A stretch of 64,000 nucleotides of DNA from contig NZ_BAYA01000005.1 of NCBI RefSeq assembly GCF_000685015.1, forward strand, positions 310,001 to 374,000, written 5' to 3'. This document shows positions 44,977 to 53,644 of the stretch, piece after piece. The notes under the pieces are model-generated. The model made no database searches. It was not told where the DNA came from and saw only the letters and a list, made by a program, of their open reading frames with translations. How positions within the stretch are numbered: position 1 is the stretch's first letter; every line of letters starts with the position of its first letter. This DNA is from Paraburkholderia bannensis NBRC 103871. Lineage in GTDB: Bacteria > Pseudomonadota > Gammaproteobacteria > Burkholderiales > Burkholderiaceae. The position numbers and the translations under genes were made by a program.

Positions 44977-46143
44977 ATGCCGCACAACGCAAAACTCGCC
45001 GCCGCCATCGCCCTTGCCGCGCTCGTCAACACCGGCCTTGCCAGCGCCGCCGCGCCGCTGGAACCGCTCAAGCAGCTCGGCAAGCCCGAAGGACAGGTCA
45101 ACATCATTGCGTGGCCTGGCTATATCGAACGCGGCGACACCGACAAGAAATACGACTGGGTCACCGGCTTCGAAAAAGAAAGCGGTTGCAAGGTCAACGT
45201 GAAGACGGCCGCGACCTCGGACGAAATGGTCTCGCTGATGAATCAGGGCGGCTACGACCTCGTGACGGCATCGGGTGATGCGAGCCTGCGCCTCGTCTAC
45301 GGCAAGAAAGTGCAGCCGATCAATACCGCGCTGATCCCCGCGTGGAGCACCATCGAGCCGCGCCTGCAAAACGCGCCGTGGCACACCGTCAACGGCGTGC
45401 ATTACGGCGTGCCGTATCAGTGGGGGGCGAACTTCCTCGCCTACAACACGAAGATCTTCCCGAAGGCGCCCACCTCGTGGTCGGTGGTGTTCGAGCAGCA
45501 GATGCTGCCCGACGGCAAAAGCAACAAGGGCCGCGTGCAGGCCTATAACGGCGCGATTTACGTGGCCGACGCCGCCGTCTACCTGATGCACAAGAATCCG
45601 GCGCTGGGCATCAAGGATCCGTATGAACTGAACGAAGCGCAATACGCCGAGGTGCTCAAGGTGCTGCGCGCGCAAAAGCCGCTCGTGCACCGCTACTGGC
45701 ACGACGTCACGGTGCAGATGAACGACTTCAAGAACGAAGGCATTGCGGCGTCGAGCGCCTGGGGCTATGCAGTCAATTCGCTGCAAGCCGAAAAATTCCC
45801 GATCGCCGCGACGATCCCGCAGGAAGGCGCAACGGGCTGGGCCGACACGACGATGATGCACGCCGACGCGCCGCATCCGGTATGCGCCTACAAGTGGATG
45901 AACTGGTCACTCAACCGCAAGCTGCAAGCGGATCTTGCCGAATGGTTCGGCTCCAATCCGGTGATTGCGGGCGGCTGCAGCCAGAAGGCCGTGGGCGGCA
46001 CGAACTTCTGCTCGGCGAACGGCTATGACCGCTTCGACCAGATCCACTTCTGGAAGACGCCGGTGGCGAGCTGCTCGCAAGGTCAATGCGTGCCGTACAG
46101 CCGCTGGACGCAGGACTTCATCTCGATCATGGGCGGACGATAG
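44977..46143 (+). CDS. Polyamine-type ABC transporter substrate-binding protein
   Basis: This 388-residue periplasmic protein has a signal peptide (AAIALAALVNTGLASAAA) and the PotD/YdcS-type opening VNIIAWPGYIERG, with later segments LVTASGDASLRL and GVPYQWGANFLAYNTK. It should capture spermidine, putrescine or a related cation. It is the first gene of an operon with an ATPase, two permeases and an aldehyde dehydrogenase, in the order of E. coli ydcSTUVW. A strong GAGGATCCGGAGC stretch, containing GGAG, precedes the ATG. Confidence 0.9.
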   Translation: MPHNAKLAAAIALAALVNTGLASAAAPLEPLKQLGKPEGQVNIIAWPGYIERGDTDKKYDWVTGFEKESGCKVNVKTAATSDEMVSLMNQGGYDLVTASGDASLRLVYGKKVQPINTALIPAWSTIEPRLQNAPWHTVNGVHYGVPYQWGANFLAYNTKIFPKAPTSWSVVFEQQMLPDGKSNKGRVQAYNGAIYVADAAVYLMHKNPALGIKDPYELNEAQYAEVLKVLRAQKPLVHRYWHDVTVQMNDFKNEGIAASSAWGYAVNSLQAEKFPIAATIPQEGATGWADTTMMHADAPHPVCAYKWMNWSLNRKLQADLAEWFGSNPVIAGGCSQKAVGGTNFCSANGYDRFDQIHFWKTPVASCSQGQCVPYSRWTQDFISIMGGR

Positions 46144-46197
46144 GATTGCGAACTATCCGGTGACACGCCTTTAATCACGCATCCCGCAGGAACCGCT

Positions 46198-47222
46198 ATG
46201 AACAGCGCAGTCGAATTTTCGAAGGTCTCGCGCCACTACGACGGCGTGCGCGCCGTGGACGACGTCTCGCTCGTGGTCGAGGACGGCGAGTTCTTCTCGA
46301 TGCTCGGGCCGTCCGGCTCGGGCAAGACCACCTGTCTGCGCCTCATCGCGGGCTTCGAGCAGCCCACTTCAGGACGCGTGGTGCTGCATGGACGCGACGC
46401 CACCGGCCTGCCGCCCTATCAGCGCGACGTCAACACCGTGTTCCAGGACTACGCTTTGTTCCCGCACATGAACATCCGGGACAACGTCGCGTATGGGCTG
46501 CTGGTGAGCGGCGTCGATAAGCGCACGCGTCATCGCCAGGCGGAAGAAGCACTGGAGCTTGTCGCGCTGGGCGGCTATGGGGCGCGCCGTCCCGGCCAGC
46601 TTTCGGGCGGCCAGCGTCAGCGCGTGGCGCTGGCGCGCGCGCTCGTGCGGCGTCCGCGCATCCTGCTGCTCGACGAGCCGCTTGGCGCGCTCGACCTCAA
46701 GCTGCGCGAACAGATGCAGACCGAACTCAAGGCGCTGCAACGCAAGCTTGGCGTCACCTTCGTCTACGTGACGCACGACCAGGGCGAGGCGCTGTCGATG
46801 TCGGATCGCGTGGCCGTGTTCAACAAGGGGCGCATCGAGCAGGTGGACACGCCGCGCAACCTCTATACGCGTCCGGCCACGCCCTTCGTGGCGGATTTCG
46901 TCGGCACGTCCAATGTGATCGCCGATGCCGCTTCGCTGCAACGCGTGGGCAGCGCACAGCCGTTCTCGATCCGGCCGAGCATATCCGCTTCAGCAACGGT
47001 GCAAATACGGGCAGCGACGACGCTCAGCTTGCGGGCAAGCTCGTCGACATTCAGTACTACGGCGCAATCAGTCGTTTCGAAGTGCGCTCCGAAGCCGGCC
47101 AGATGCTCGCCGTCACGGTCGCGAACCGGGACGATGCGGGCGAGGGCCTGCCCGCAGTCGGCGAAAGCGTCACGCTTGCGTGGCCACGCCGTTCCATGGT
47201 CGTGCTGGAGCAACGGGGATGA
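46198..47222 (+). CDS. ABC transporter ATP-binding protein with C-terminal frameshift
   Basis: The nucleotide-binding domain is complete: Walker A GPSGSGKT at residues 37-44, the Q-loop VFQDYALFPH, signature LSGGQRQRVALARAL, and Walker B LLLDEPLGALD. After residue 260 the frame breaks. The family motif RPEHIRF is present only if one G is added in CCGAGC at 46975-46980. With that base, translation continues through a normal TOBE-like domain (GKLVDIQYYGAISRFEV) to a TGA at 47220-47222 that overlaps the permease ATG. Without it, the literal frame runs to 47265 with unrelated residues. This is either a real inactivating mutation of the regulatory domain or a sequencing error. Confidence 0.85.
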
Positions 47223-48187
47223 GCATGGCGACGACCTCGAATTCAGCCGTGCCGCGCGCGCCTGAAGCGCGCGACGGCTTCGTGCGCCGTGCCTGCGGTT
47301 TCCTGCACCGACACGCAAACCTCACGCTGCTGTTGTTGCTGTTGCCGCCGCTGCTGTGGTTCGGCGTCGTGTATCTGGGGTCGCTGTTCGCGCTGCTGCT
47401 GCAAAGCGTCTGGCGCTTCGACGACTTCACCATGGCCGTCAGCCCGGACTTCACGCTCGCGAACTACGCGGCGCTGGTTCGCGACGCGGCGAACCTGGAC
47501 GTGGTGCTGCGCACGACGGCGATGGCCTGCTGCGTGACGCTCGCCAGCGCCCTGCTCGCGTTTCCCGTGGCCTACTACATGGCGCGCTACGCAAAGGGCT
47601 GGAAAAAGGGGCTTTTCTACGTCGCCGTGATGCTGCCGATGTGGGCGAGCTATATCGTCAAGGTCTACGCCTGGACGGTGATCCTCGCGCAAGGCGGCGT
47701 GCTCTACTGGGTCATCGATACGCTGCACCTGCGCGGCGCGCTCGATGCGCTGCTGCGCGTGCCCGTGATTGGCGGCGATTCGCTTTCGACTTCGAATATC
47801 GGCCGCTTTCTCGTCTTCACCTATATCTGGCTGCCGTTCATGATCCTGCCGATCCAGGCCGCCATCGAACGCATTCCCGCGAACCTGCTGCAAGCCAGCG
47901 CCGACCTCGGCGCACATCCGGCCCAGACCTTTCGCACCGTGATCCTGCCGCTCGCGTTTCCGGGCGTGGCGGCCGGTTCGATCTTCACGTTCTCACTCAC
48001 GCTCGGCGATTACATCATTCCGCAGCTGGTCGGCCCAAGCGGCCTCTTCATCGGCACCATGGTCTACACGATGCAAGGCTCGATCGGCAACGTGCCGATG
48101 GCCGCCGCTTTCACGGTCGTGCCGATGCTGCTGATCGGCGTGTATCTCGTCGTCGCCCGACGCCTCGGAGCCTTCGATGCACTCTGA
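47219..48187 (+). CDS. ABC transporter permease, PotB/YdcU-like
   Basis: A 322-residue inner-membrane protein. Its six or so helices include [20 protein letters not shown] and [20 protein letters not shown], and the EAA-type loop [23 protein letters not shown] (as [14 protein letters not shown] plus the following strand) contacts the ATPase. The ATG overlaps the ATPase stop (ATGA). The next permease begins 11 bases before this one ends. Together with the substrate-binding protein it forms a polyamine-type importer. Confidence 0.9.
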   Translation: MSMATTSNSAVPRAPEARDGFVRRACGFLHRHANLTLLLLLLPPLLWFGVVYLGSLFALLLQSVWRFDDFTMAVSPDFTLANYAALVRDAANLDVVLRTTAMACCVTLASALLAFPVAYYMARYAKGWKKGLFYVAVMLPMWASYIVKVYAWTVILAQGGVLYWVIDTLHLRGALDALLRVPVIGGDSLSTSNIGRFLVFTYIWLPFMILPIQAAIERIPANLLQASADLGAHPAQTFRTVILPLAFPGVAAGSIFTFSLTLGDYIIPQLVGPSGLFIGTMVYTMQGSIGNVPMAAAFTVVPMLLIGVYLVVARRLGAFDAL

Positions 48188-48986
48188 CGCCCAACCTTCG
48201 CGCCTGTTGCGCTGCGCCGCCTGGGGCGGCCTCGCGTTCCTGCACCTGCCGATCCTCGTGGTCGCGCTCTACGCGTTCAACACCGAAACCAGCGCGTTCA
48301 GCTTCCCGCTCAAGGGCTTCACGCTGCACTGGTTCGCCGACGCCTTCGCACGCGGCGACATGCTCGACGCTGCGTGGCTGTCCGTGAAGGTCGCGCTGCT
48401 TGCCACGCTGCTGGCCGTGATGCTTGGCACGGCGGCGGCGCTCGCGCTGTACCGGCGCAATTTCTTCGGCAAGGACGCCATCGCCTTCGCGCTGATCCTG
48501 CCGATCGCGCTGCCCGGCATCATCACCGGCATTGCGCTGCTGTCCGCGTTCAAGACCGCGAATCTCGACCTGGGCTTCTGGACGATCGCCGTCGGCCATG
48601 GCACGTTCTGCGTGGTGATGGTCTACAACAACGTGATCGCGCGGCTGCGCCGCATGCCCGCGAGCCTGATCGAGGCGTCGATGGACCTGGGCGCGGACGG
48701 CTGGCAGACTTTCCGCCAGATCGTGCTGCCGCAGATCGCGACGGCGCTGCTCGCGGGCGCGATTCTCGCGTTTGCGTTGAGCTTCGACGAGATCATCGTC
48801 ACGACCTTCACGGCGGGCCAGGAGCGCACGCTGCCGATCTGGCTGCTCAACCAGCTCTCGCGCCCGCGCGACGTGCCCATCACCAACGTGGTCGCGCTGA
48901 TGGTCATGGCGGTCACGATGGTGCCGATCCTTGGCGCGTGGTATCTCACGCGCGACACCGAAAGCACGGCGGGCAGCAGCCGCTAG
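48177..48986 (+). CDS. ABC transporter permease, PotC/YdcV-like
   Basis: The 269-residue second permease shows the family pattern [17 protein letters not shown] at the N-terminus, the loop [20 protein letters not shown], and the [20 protein letters not shown] segment typical of PotC. It overlaps the end of the first permease gene by 11 bases. It completes the transporter with the substrate-binding protein, the (frameshifted) ATPase and the first permease. Confidence 0.92.
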   Translation: MHSDAQPSRLLRCAAWGGLAFLHLPILVVALYAFNTETSAFSFPLKGFTLHWFADAFARGDMLDAAWLSVKVALLATLLAVMLGTAAALALYRRNFFGKDAIAFALILPIALPGIITGIALLSAFKTANLDLGFWTIAVGHGTFCVVMVYNNVIARLRRMPASLIEASMDLGADGWQTFRQIVLPQIATALLAGAILAFALSFDEIIVTTFTAGQERTLPIWLLNQLSRPRDVPITNVVALMVMAVTMVPILGAWYLTRDTESTAGSSR

Positions 48987-48990
48987 CCGA

Positions 48991-49040
48991 AAGACACCCC
49001 GAGACACCCCGAGACAACCCGAGACAAGCCGCTACAACCC
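48991..49040. repeat. Five in-phase 10-bp tandem repeats
   Basis: Units AAGACACCCC, GAGACACCCC, GAGACAACCC, GAGACAAGCC and GCTACAACCC follow each other without a gap between the permease and aldehyde dehydrogenase genes. The sharing is highest in the middle units. They may be a microsatellite-like expansion or protein-binding sites. Confidence 0.65.
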
Positions 49041-49063
49041 CCGACCTATCGACGAGAAATCAC

Positions 49064-50503
49064 ATGGAAAAATCGTTGCAAACCAGCCTCCTGATCGGCG
49101 GCGAATTCGTGCCGGGCCAGGGCAGCAAGGAAAACATCCTCAATCCGTCGACCGGCGAAGTCATCGCGCTCGTCGCCGAAGCCTCGCTCGAACAGGTGCA
49201 GGCCGCCACCGCCGCCGCCAGCCGCGCGTGGCCCGCGTGGGCGCGCAGCACGCCAAAGGAGCGCGCCACGCTGCTGCTCAAGCTCGCCGATGCCATCGAA
49301 GCGCGCGCCACCGAATTCGCGCGGCTCGAATCGCTCAATTGCGGCAAGCCGTATCTGGGTGCGCTCAACGACGAAATCCCCGCCGTCGCCGATGTATTCC
49401 GCTTCTTTGCAGGCGCGTGCCGCACGCAGCACGGCCCGATTGCAGGCGAATATCTCGAAGGCCATACGAGCATGATCCGGCGCGACCCCATCGGCGTGGT
49501 CGCCTCCATCGCGCCCTGGAACTATCCGCTGATGATGGCCGCGTGGAAGCTCGCGCCCGCCGTGGCCGCGGGCAATACCGTCGTGCTCAAGCCCTCCGAA
49601 CAGACGCCGCTCACCACGCTCAAGCTCGCGGAACTCATCGCATCGATCTTCCCGGCGGGCGTCATCAACGTCGTGACGGGGCGCGGCGACACCGTGGGCG
49701 CACCGCTCATCACGCAGCCGCAGGTGCGCATGATCTCGATTACCGGCGATGTGTCGACGGGCCAGCGCATCCTGGAAGCCGCCTCGCGCTCGGTCAAGCG
49801 CACGCATCTGGAACTGGGCGGCAAGGCGCCCGTGATCGTCTTCGACGACGCGGATCTCGACGAAGTGGTCGCGGGCCTGCGCACGTTTGGCTTCTATAAC
49901 GCGGGCCAGGATTGCACGGCCGCCTGTCGCGTCTATGCGGAAGGCAAGATCTACGACAAGCTGGTCGCCGACCTGTCGAGCGCGGTCGGCTCGATCCGCT
50001 ACGGCGAGCAACATATGGAAGGCGTGGAAATGGGCCCGCTGATTTCCGAGCGCCAGCGCGGACGCGTCGCGAGTTTCGTCGAGCGCGCCGCCAGCCAGAA
50101 GCACATCGAAATCACCACGGGCGGCAAGATCGCGGATACGCGCGGCTTCTTCTACGAGCCGACCGTCATCGCGGGCGCACGCCAGGATGACGAAATCGTG
50201 CGCCGCGAAGTGTTCGGGCCGGTCGTGTCGGTGACGCGTTTCGAAGGTACGGAGCAGGCCATCGACTGGGCCAACGATTCGGACTTCGGCCTTGCGAGTT
50301 CGGTGTGGACGCGTGACGTCAACAAGGCCTTCAAGGTGGCCGCCGAACTGCAATACGGCTGCACGTGGATCAACACGCACTTCACGCTGGTCAGCGAAAT
50401 GCCGCACGGCGGCATGAAGCGCTCGGGCTACGGCAAGGACATGTCGATGTTCGCGCTGGAGGAGTACACCTGCGCGCGCCATATCATGGCGCGCTTCTCG
50501 TAA
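49064..50503 (+). CDS. Aminobutyraldehyde/betaine-aldehyde dehydrogenase family enzyme
   Basis: The 479-residue NAD-dependent aldehyde dehydrogenase has the catalytic cysteine in [11 protein letters not shown], glutamate in LELGGKAP, and oxyanion asparagine in APWNYP. Its place behind a YdcSTUV-like transporter matches YdcW (gamma-aminobutyraldehyde dehydrogenase), so it probably oxidises an aminoaldehyde from imported polyamines to an amino acid. The true start is [13 protein letters not shown]; the upstream frame is only open by chance. The putrescine aminotransferase that would make the aldehyde is not in the window. Confidence 0.9.
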   Translation: MEKSLQTSLLIGGEFVPGQGSKENILNPSTGEVIALVAEASLEQVQAATAAASRAWPAWARSTPKERATLLLKLADAIEARATEFARLESLNCGKPYLGALNDEIPAVADVFRFFAGACRTQHGPIAGEYLEGHTSMIRRDPIGVVASIAPWNYPLMMAAWKLAPAVAAGNTVVLKPSEQTPLTTLKLAELIASIFPAGVINVVTGRGDTVGAPLITQPQVRMISITGDVSTGQRILEAASRSVKRTHLELGGKAPVIVFDDADLDEVVAGLRTFGFYNAGQDCTAACRVYAEGKIYDKLVADLSSAVGSIRYGEQHMEGVEMGPLISERQRGRVASFVERAASQKHIEITTGGKIADTRGFFYEPTVIAGARQDDEIVRREVFGPVVSVTRFEGTEQAIDWANDSDFGLASSVWTRDVNKAFKVAAELQYGCTWINTHFTLVSEMPHGGMKRSGYGKDMSMFALEEYTCARHIMARFS

Positions 50504-50531
50504 GCGAAGCAGCGATTGACCGATTGAGCGG

Positions 50532-51686
50532 CTACGCGTGCAGAACCAGTTTCTGCACGCGCCAGTTCAACAATTCGGCCACGAACAGGGTGTTCTCAGC
50601 GGGACACGCCATCTGGTGGATCCAGCCGAACTGCTTCGGCTGCTTGCCCGATTCGCCCAGCATTCCTAACAATTGTCCGTCAAGCGTGAGCTTGTAGATA
50701 CGGCCGGGCCATGCATCGGAACTGTAGAGCACCGGGTTCGGCCCCGGCGATATGCAGATTGCCCACGGCGAGCCAGGCGCAAACGTGCCCGCTGCCAGCG
50801 CGGCTTCGTCGGGAATATTGCCAATCGCGGGGCGCGCCCCCGCAGGCACCGGCACGTCGATGGTGAACTGGCGCAGGAACGTACCCTCCGTATCGAAGAC
50901 CTGAATGCGCCGGTTGCTGCGATCGGCAACGTAAATGCGGTTCTGCGCATCGACCGCGATGCTGTGCGGCGTATGAAACTGTCCCGGCCCCTTGCCGCGG
51001 TCGCCCCATGATTTCAGCCAGTTGCCGTCCTTGTCCACCTTCGCCACGCGTGAATTGATATAGCCGTCGCTGATATAGGCGTTGTCGTTGCTGTCCCACG
51101 CCACGTCGGTGACCTGCCTGAAGCGGCCCGGCTCCGCGGGCAACGGCGGGTTGGGATGCTTGAGCGGCGCGGTTTCCTCGTCGGCGGCTTCCTGCTTGCG
51201 GCCGAACACCATGGCCACACGCCCTTGCGGCGTGAACTTGATGACCATGTCCGAGCCCTTGTCGGTGACCCAGATATTGTCGTGACGGTCGATCTTCACC
51301 GTGTGCGCGAACGACCACGCGTACAGATGCTTGCCGATTTCGCGCACGAAGCGGCCATCGGGCGCGAACTCGAATAGCTGTGCCGCTGCTGCGCCATAGG
51401 CCGGCCCGCTGGTATTGCCGCGCGACAGTACGAAAATATGTCCATGCGAATTCACGGCCACGCCCGAGCATTCGCCAAAATATTCGTCGACCGGCAGGCG
51501 CACGGGGTCGGGCACGGATTCATAGGCGATGGTCGGCACGTTCGGGCTAGTGTCCTGAGCGCCTTGTGCAAACGCCATTTCCGGCAGCGCGGCCCACGCT
51601 GCGGCGGCCGCCAGAAAGCGGCGACGCGGCCAGCCCGCACTGCAACACGGACACATCATCGGATGCGTGGAAGGTTGCGTAGTCAT
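50532..51686 (-). CDS. Exported NHL-repeat protein with Tat-like signal
   Basis: The 384-residue protein has a twin-arginine signal (WPRRRFLAAAAAWAALP) and then NHL-type beta-propeller repeats (GECSGVAVNSHGHIFVLSRG, TVKIDRHDNIWVTDKGSDMV, HSIAVDAQNRIYVADRSNRR). It also has cysteines near the N-terminus (MMCPCCSAG). It resembles peptidyl-alpha-hydroxyglycine lyase-like propellers; no catalytic identity is proven. It is convergent with the aldehyde dehydrogenase gene. The start is at MTTQPSTHP; an ATG 25 codons earlier is unlikely. Confidence 0.85.
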   Translation of the reverse strand: MTTQPSTHPMMCPCCSAGWPRRRFLAAAAAWAALPEMAFAQGAQDTSPNVPTIAYESVPDPVRLPVDEYFGECSGVAVNSHGHIFVLSRGNTSGPAYGAAAAQLFEFAPDGRFVREIGKHLYAWSFAHTVKIDRHDNIWVTDKGSDMVIKFTPQGRVAMVFGRKQEAADEETAPLKHPNPPLPAEPGRFRQVTDVAWDSNDNAYISDGYINSRVAKVDKDGNWLKSWGDRGKGPGQFHTPHSIAVDAQNRIYVADRSNRRIQVFDTEGTFLRQFTIDVPVPAGARPAIGNIPDEAALAAGTFAPGSPWAICISPGPNPVLYSSDAWPGRIYKLTLDGQLLGMLGESGKQPKQFGWIHQMACPAENTLFVAELLNWRVQKLVLHA

Positions 51687-51866
51687 CGGATCTTTCCCCT
51701 CTCGGTGTACAGACGACAAACCAGACGGCAAACAGCGTGACCGTTTCAGTCTAGTCCACACACGCGGCGGCGCTGCGTTGCGTGGCGCGACGCGCTATGC
51801 TTGCGGCTCGCTTACGTTTTCGTTGTTTTCGTCGTTTTCATCGCGTGGTCAAGGAGGGAAGTGGGC

Positions 51867-52787
51867 ATGGACAGCAAAGTGACAGTGGCCGGCGTGATCG
51901 GCACCGGACTGATGGGCGTGGGAATCGCGACGCAATGCGCGCTGCACGGTCTGCGCACCATCGTCCACGACGTCGATGCCGCGCGCCTTGCCAGTGTCAA
52001 CGCGAAGGCGCAGGCCGTGCTCGACGAATTGATCGACGCCGGCCGCATCGACGCGGCGGCGCGTGACGCCGCGCTCGCGCGCATCGAAACGAGCACGCAG
52101 CTCGACGTCATGGCGCAGGCGCAATTCGTCTTCGAGGCCGTGCCCGAAGTGCTCGAACTCAAGCATCGGCTTTACGCGCAACTGAACGACGTGCTCGCAT
52201 CCGACGCGGTTCTCGCGAGCAACACGAGCGGCTTCGAGCCGGACAGGCTCGCTCAGGCACTGCACGCGCCGCAACGCTTCGTGATCGCGCACTTCTGGAA
52301 TCCGCCGCATATGATTCCGCTCGTCGAAGTGGTGCCGGGCAGCGCCACCGCGCCCGAGGTCACCGCGCGCACCGAAGCGCTGATGAGCGGGATCGGCATG
52401 GAGCCGGTCGTCCTGGCGAAGGCAATTGCGGGTTTCGTTGGCAACCGCCTGCAATTCGCGGTGCTGCGCGAGGCGCTCAATATCGTGCGTTCAGGCGCGG
52501 CCAGCCCCGAGGTGGTCGACCGCGTGATGAAGGCGTCGCTGGGCCGCCGCTGGAGTATCGTCGGGCCGCTCGAAAGCGCGGACATGGGCGGGCTGGATAC
52601 CTTCGTCGATATTTCATCGCACTTGATGCCCGAACTCGCGAAGGACGAGGACGTGATCGACCTGCTGCGCGAACAGGTCGACGCCGGGCGCGTGGGCGTG
52701 CGCAGCGGTGCGGGCTTTTACGAGTGGGACGAGGCGCATCTCGCGCGCGTGAAGGCGGCGCGACGCAAGCTCATTGCGGGCGGCTGA
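51867..52787 (+). CDS. 3-hydroxyacyl-CoA dehydrogenase, NAD-binding type
   Basis: The 306-residue protein has the NAD-binding Rossmann motif GVIGTGLMGVGIA near residues 10-22, the dimerisation/active-site region ASNTSGF, HFWNPPHMIPLVEVVPG with the catalytic histidine, and the C-terminal helical domain (GFVGNRLQFAVLREALNIV). It oxidises 3-hydroxyacyl-CoA, or related hydroxyacids such as carnitine, with NAD. The start has the strong GGAGGGAAG ribosome binding site; the upstream ATG at 51801 is in a hydrophobic, unlikely leader. Single gene, divergent from the NHL gene. Confidence 0.9.
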   Translation: MDSKVTVAGVIGTGLMGVGIATQCALHGLRTIVHDVDAARLASVNAKAQAVLDELIDAGRIDAAARDAALARIETSTQLDVMAQAQFVFEAVPEVLELKHRLYAQLNDVLASDAVLASNTSGFEPDRLAQALHAPQRFVIAHFWNPPHMIPLVEVVPGSATAPEVTARTEALMSGIGMEPVVLAKAIAGFVGNRLQFAVLREALNIVRSGAASPEVVDRVMKASLGRRWSIVGPLESADMGGLDTFVDISSHLMPELAKDEDVIDLLREQVDAGRVGVRSGAGFYEWDEAHLARVKAARRKLIAGG

Positions 52788-52810
52788 ATATCGATTGAAT
52801 GGGCTGCGCG

Positions 52811-53449
52811 CTATGCGCTGGATTTCGCGCGTAGTCCCAACTGGTTGTTATAGGCCGTATCCAGCGCGAGGCGCACGCGAAACAGCCCGTCGCTCATGCG
52901 CGATTGCCCTGGCTGCGCGGGCAGCAGCGTGAGCAGCCCCTTGACGACATAGAGCAGGATCAGCGCGCCGAGCAGGTCGCCGCCGAACATCATGCTGTAG
53001 CTCTCCAGCAGGTTCGGCGTCGTGCCCGCCAGCGCGAACCAGATGTGATGCAAGGTGGAATTCGTAAAAGCGACCGCCAAAGCCAGCACGAGCAGGCGGC
53101 GCGGCGTGAGGTTCGCGAGCGAAGCCTTCAGGCCATAGCGCTCCAGCGCGAGACGATAGACCGCGTATGGCCCCACCGAACTGATGATTGCGCCCGCAAC
53201 TGCCCGCACCGGGTCGTGCGGAAAATAATGGAAGAAGTCGACCAGCAGCGCCGCTATCAGCAGGCCGATCGCACCGTCCATGCCCAGCAGCAGCGTGCTC
53301 AACAAACGGATGCCGGTGGGCAGGTAAATCCATTCGACGAAGCGCGGAAAGCCGCTGTGGAGAAAGAGCCGTTCATCGACCCAGAGCGTCAGCAGGTAGA
53401 CCACGACCGTGCCCAGAACCGACCAGAGATGCAAACGTAATCTGCTCAT
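52811..53449 (-). CDS. Multi-pass membrane protein, MASE1-like
   Basis: A 212-residue protein with about five or six hydrophobic segments (LWSVLGTVVVYLLTLWVDER, EWIYLPTGIRLLSTLLLG, GLLIAALLVDFFHYFPHD, MMFGGDLLGALILLYVVKG). The pattern, including LPTGIRLL and DPVRAVAGAI, resembles the MASE1 sensor domain of signalling proteins, but no GGDEF, EAL or kinase domain follows. It is convergent with the dehydrogenase gene. The start is at MSRLRLHLWS. Function unknown. Confidence 0.75.
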   Translation of the reverse strand: MSRLRLHLWSVLGTVVVYLLTLWVDERLFLHSGFPRFVEWIYLPTGIRLLSTLLLGMDGAIGLLIAALLVDFFHYFPHDPVRAVAGAIISSVGPYAVYRLALERYGLKASLANLTPRRLLVLALAVAFTNSTLHHIWFALAGTTPNLLESYSMMFGGDLLGALILLYVVKGLLTLLPAQPGQSRMSDGLFRVRLALDTAYNNQLGLRAKSSA

Positions 53450-53536
53450 TGCCGTGTGTGTGTCTTGATGGTCTCCAGAAGCCGCTGGATCGTCGCCGGA
53501 TCATAGCTCAGGCGGGAGATTGGCGCTGAATGAGAA

Positions 53537-53559
53537 GAAGCCGGCGCGAGGCCGGCTTC
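53537..53559. terminator. 9-bp perfect hairpin downstream of the repeat-protein gene
   Basis: GAAGCCGGC / GCCGGCTTC with a 5-base loop lies about 85 bases beyond the stop of the minus-strand repeat-protein gene. On the minus strand it is followed by TTCTCATT, a weak T-rich run. It may terminate that transcript. The MASE1-like gene starts 88 bases further on. Confidence 0.5.
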
Positions 53560-53644
53560 CAGGTACTACGGTGGGCGCATGGATGTGTGTTTTTGGTGCG
53601 CCCGTTTCTCCTCGACTAACGTATTGGTTGCGTCACGGCTTGCG

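Noticed and set aside
52811..53449. Reading the MASE1-like membrane protein as a diguanylate cyclase
   Set aside because: The gene ends after the membrane segments; no GGDEF or EAL residues are encoded on its strand.
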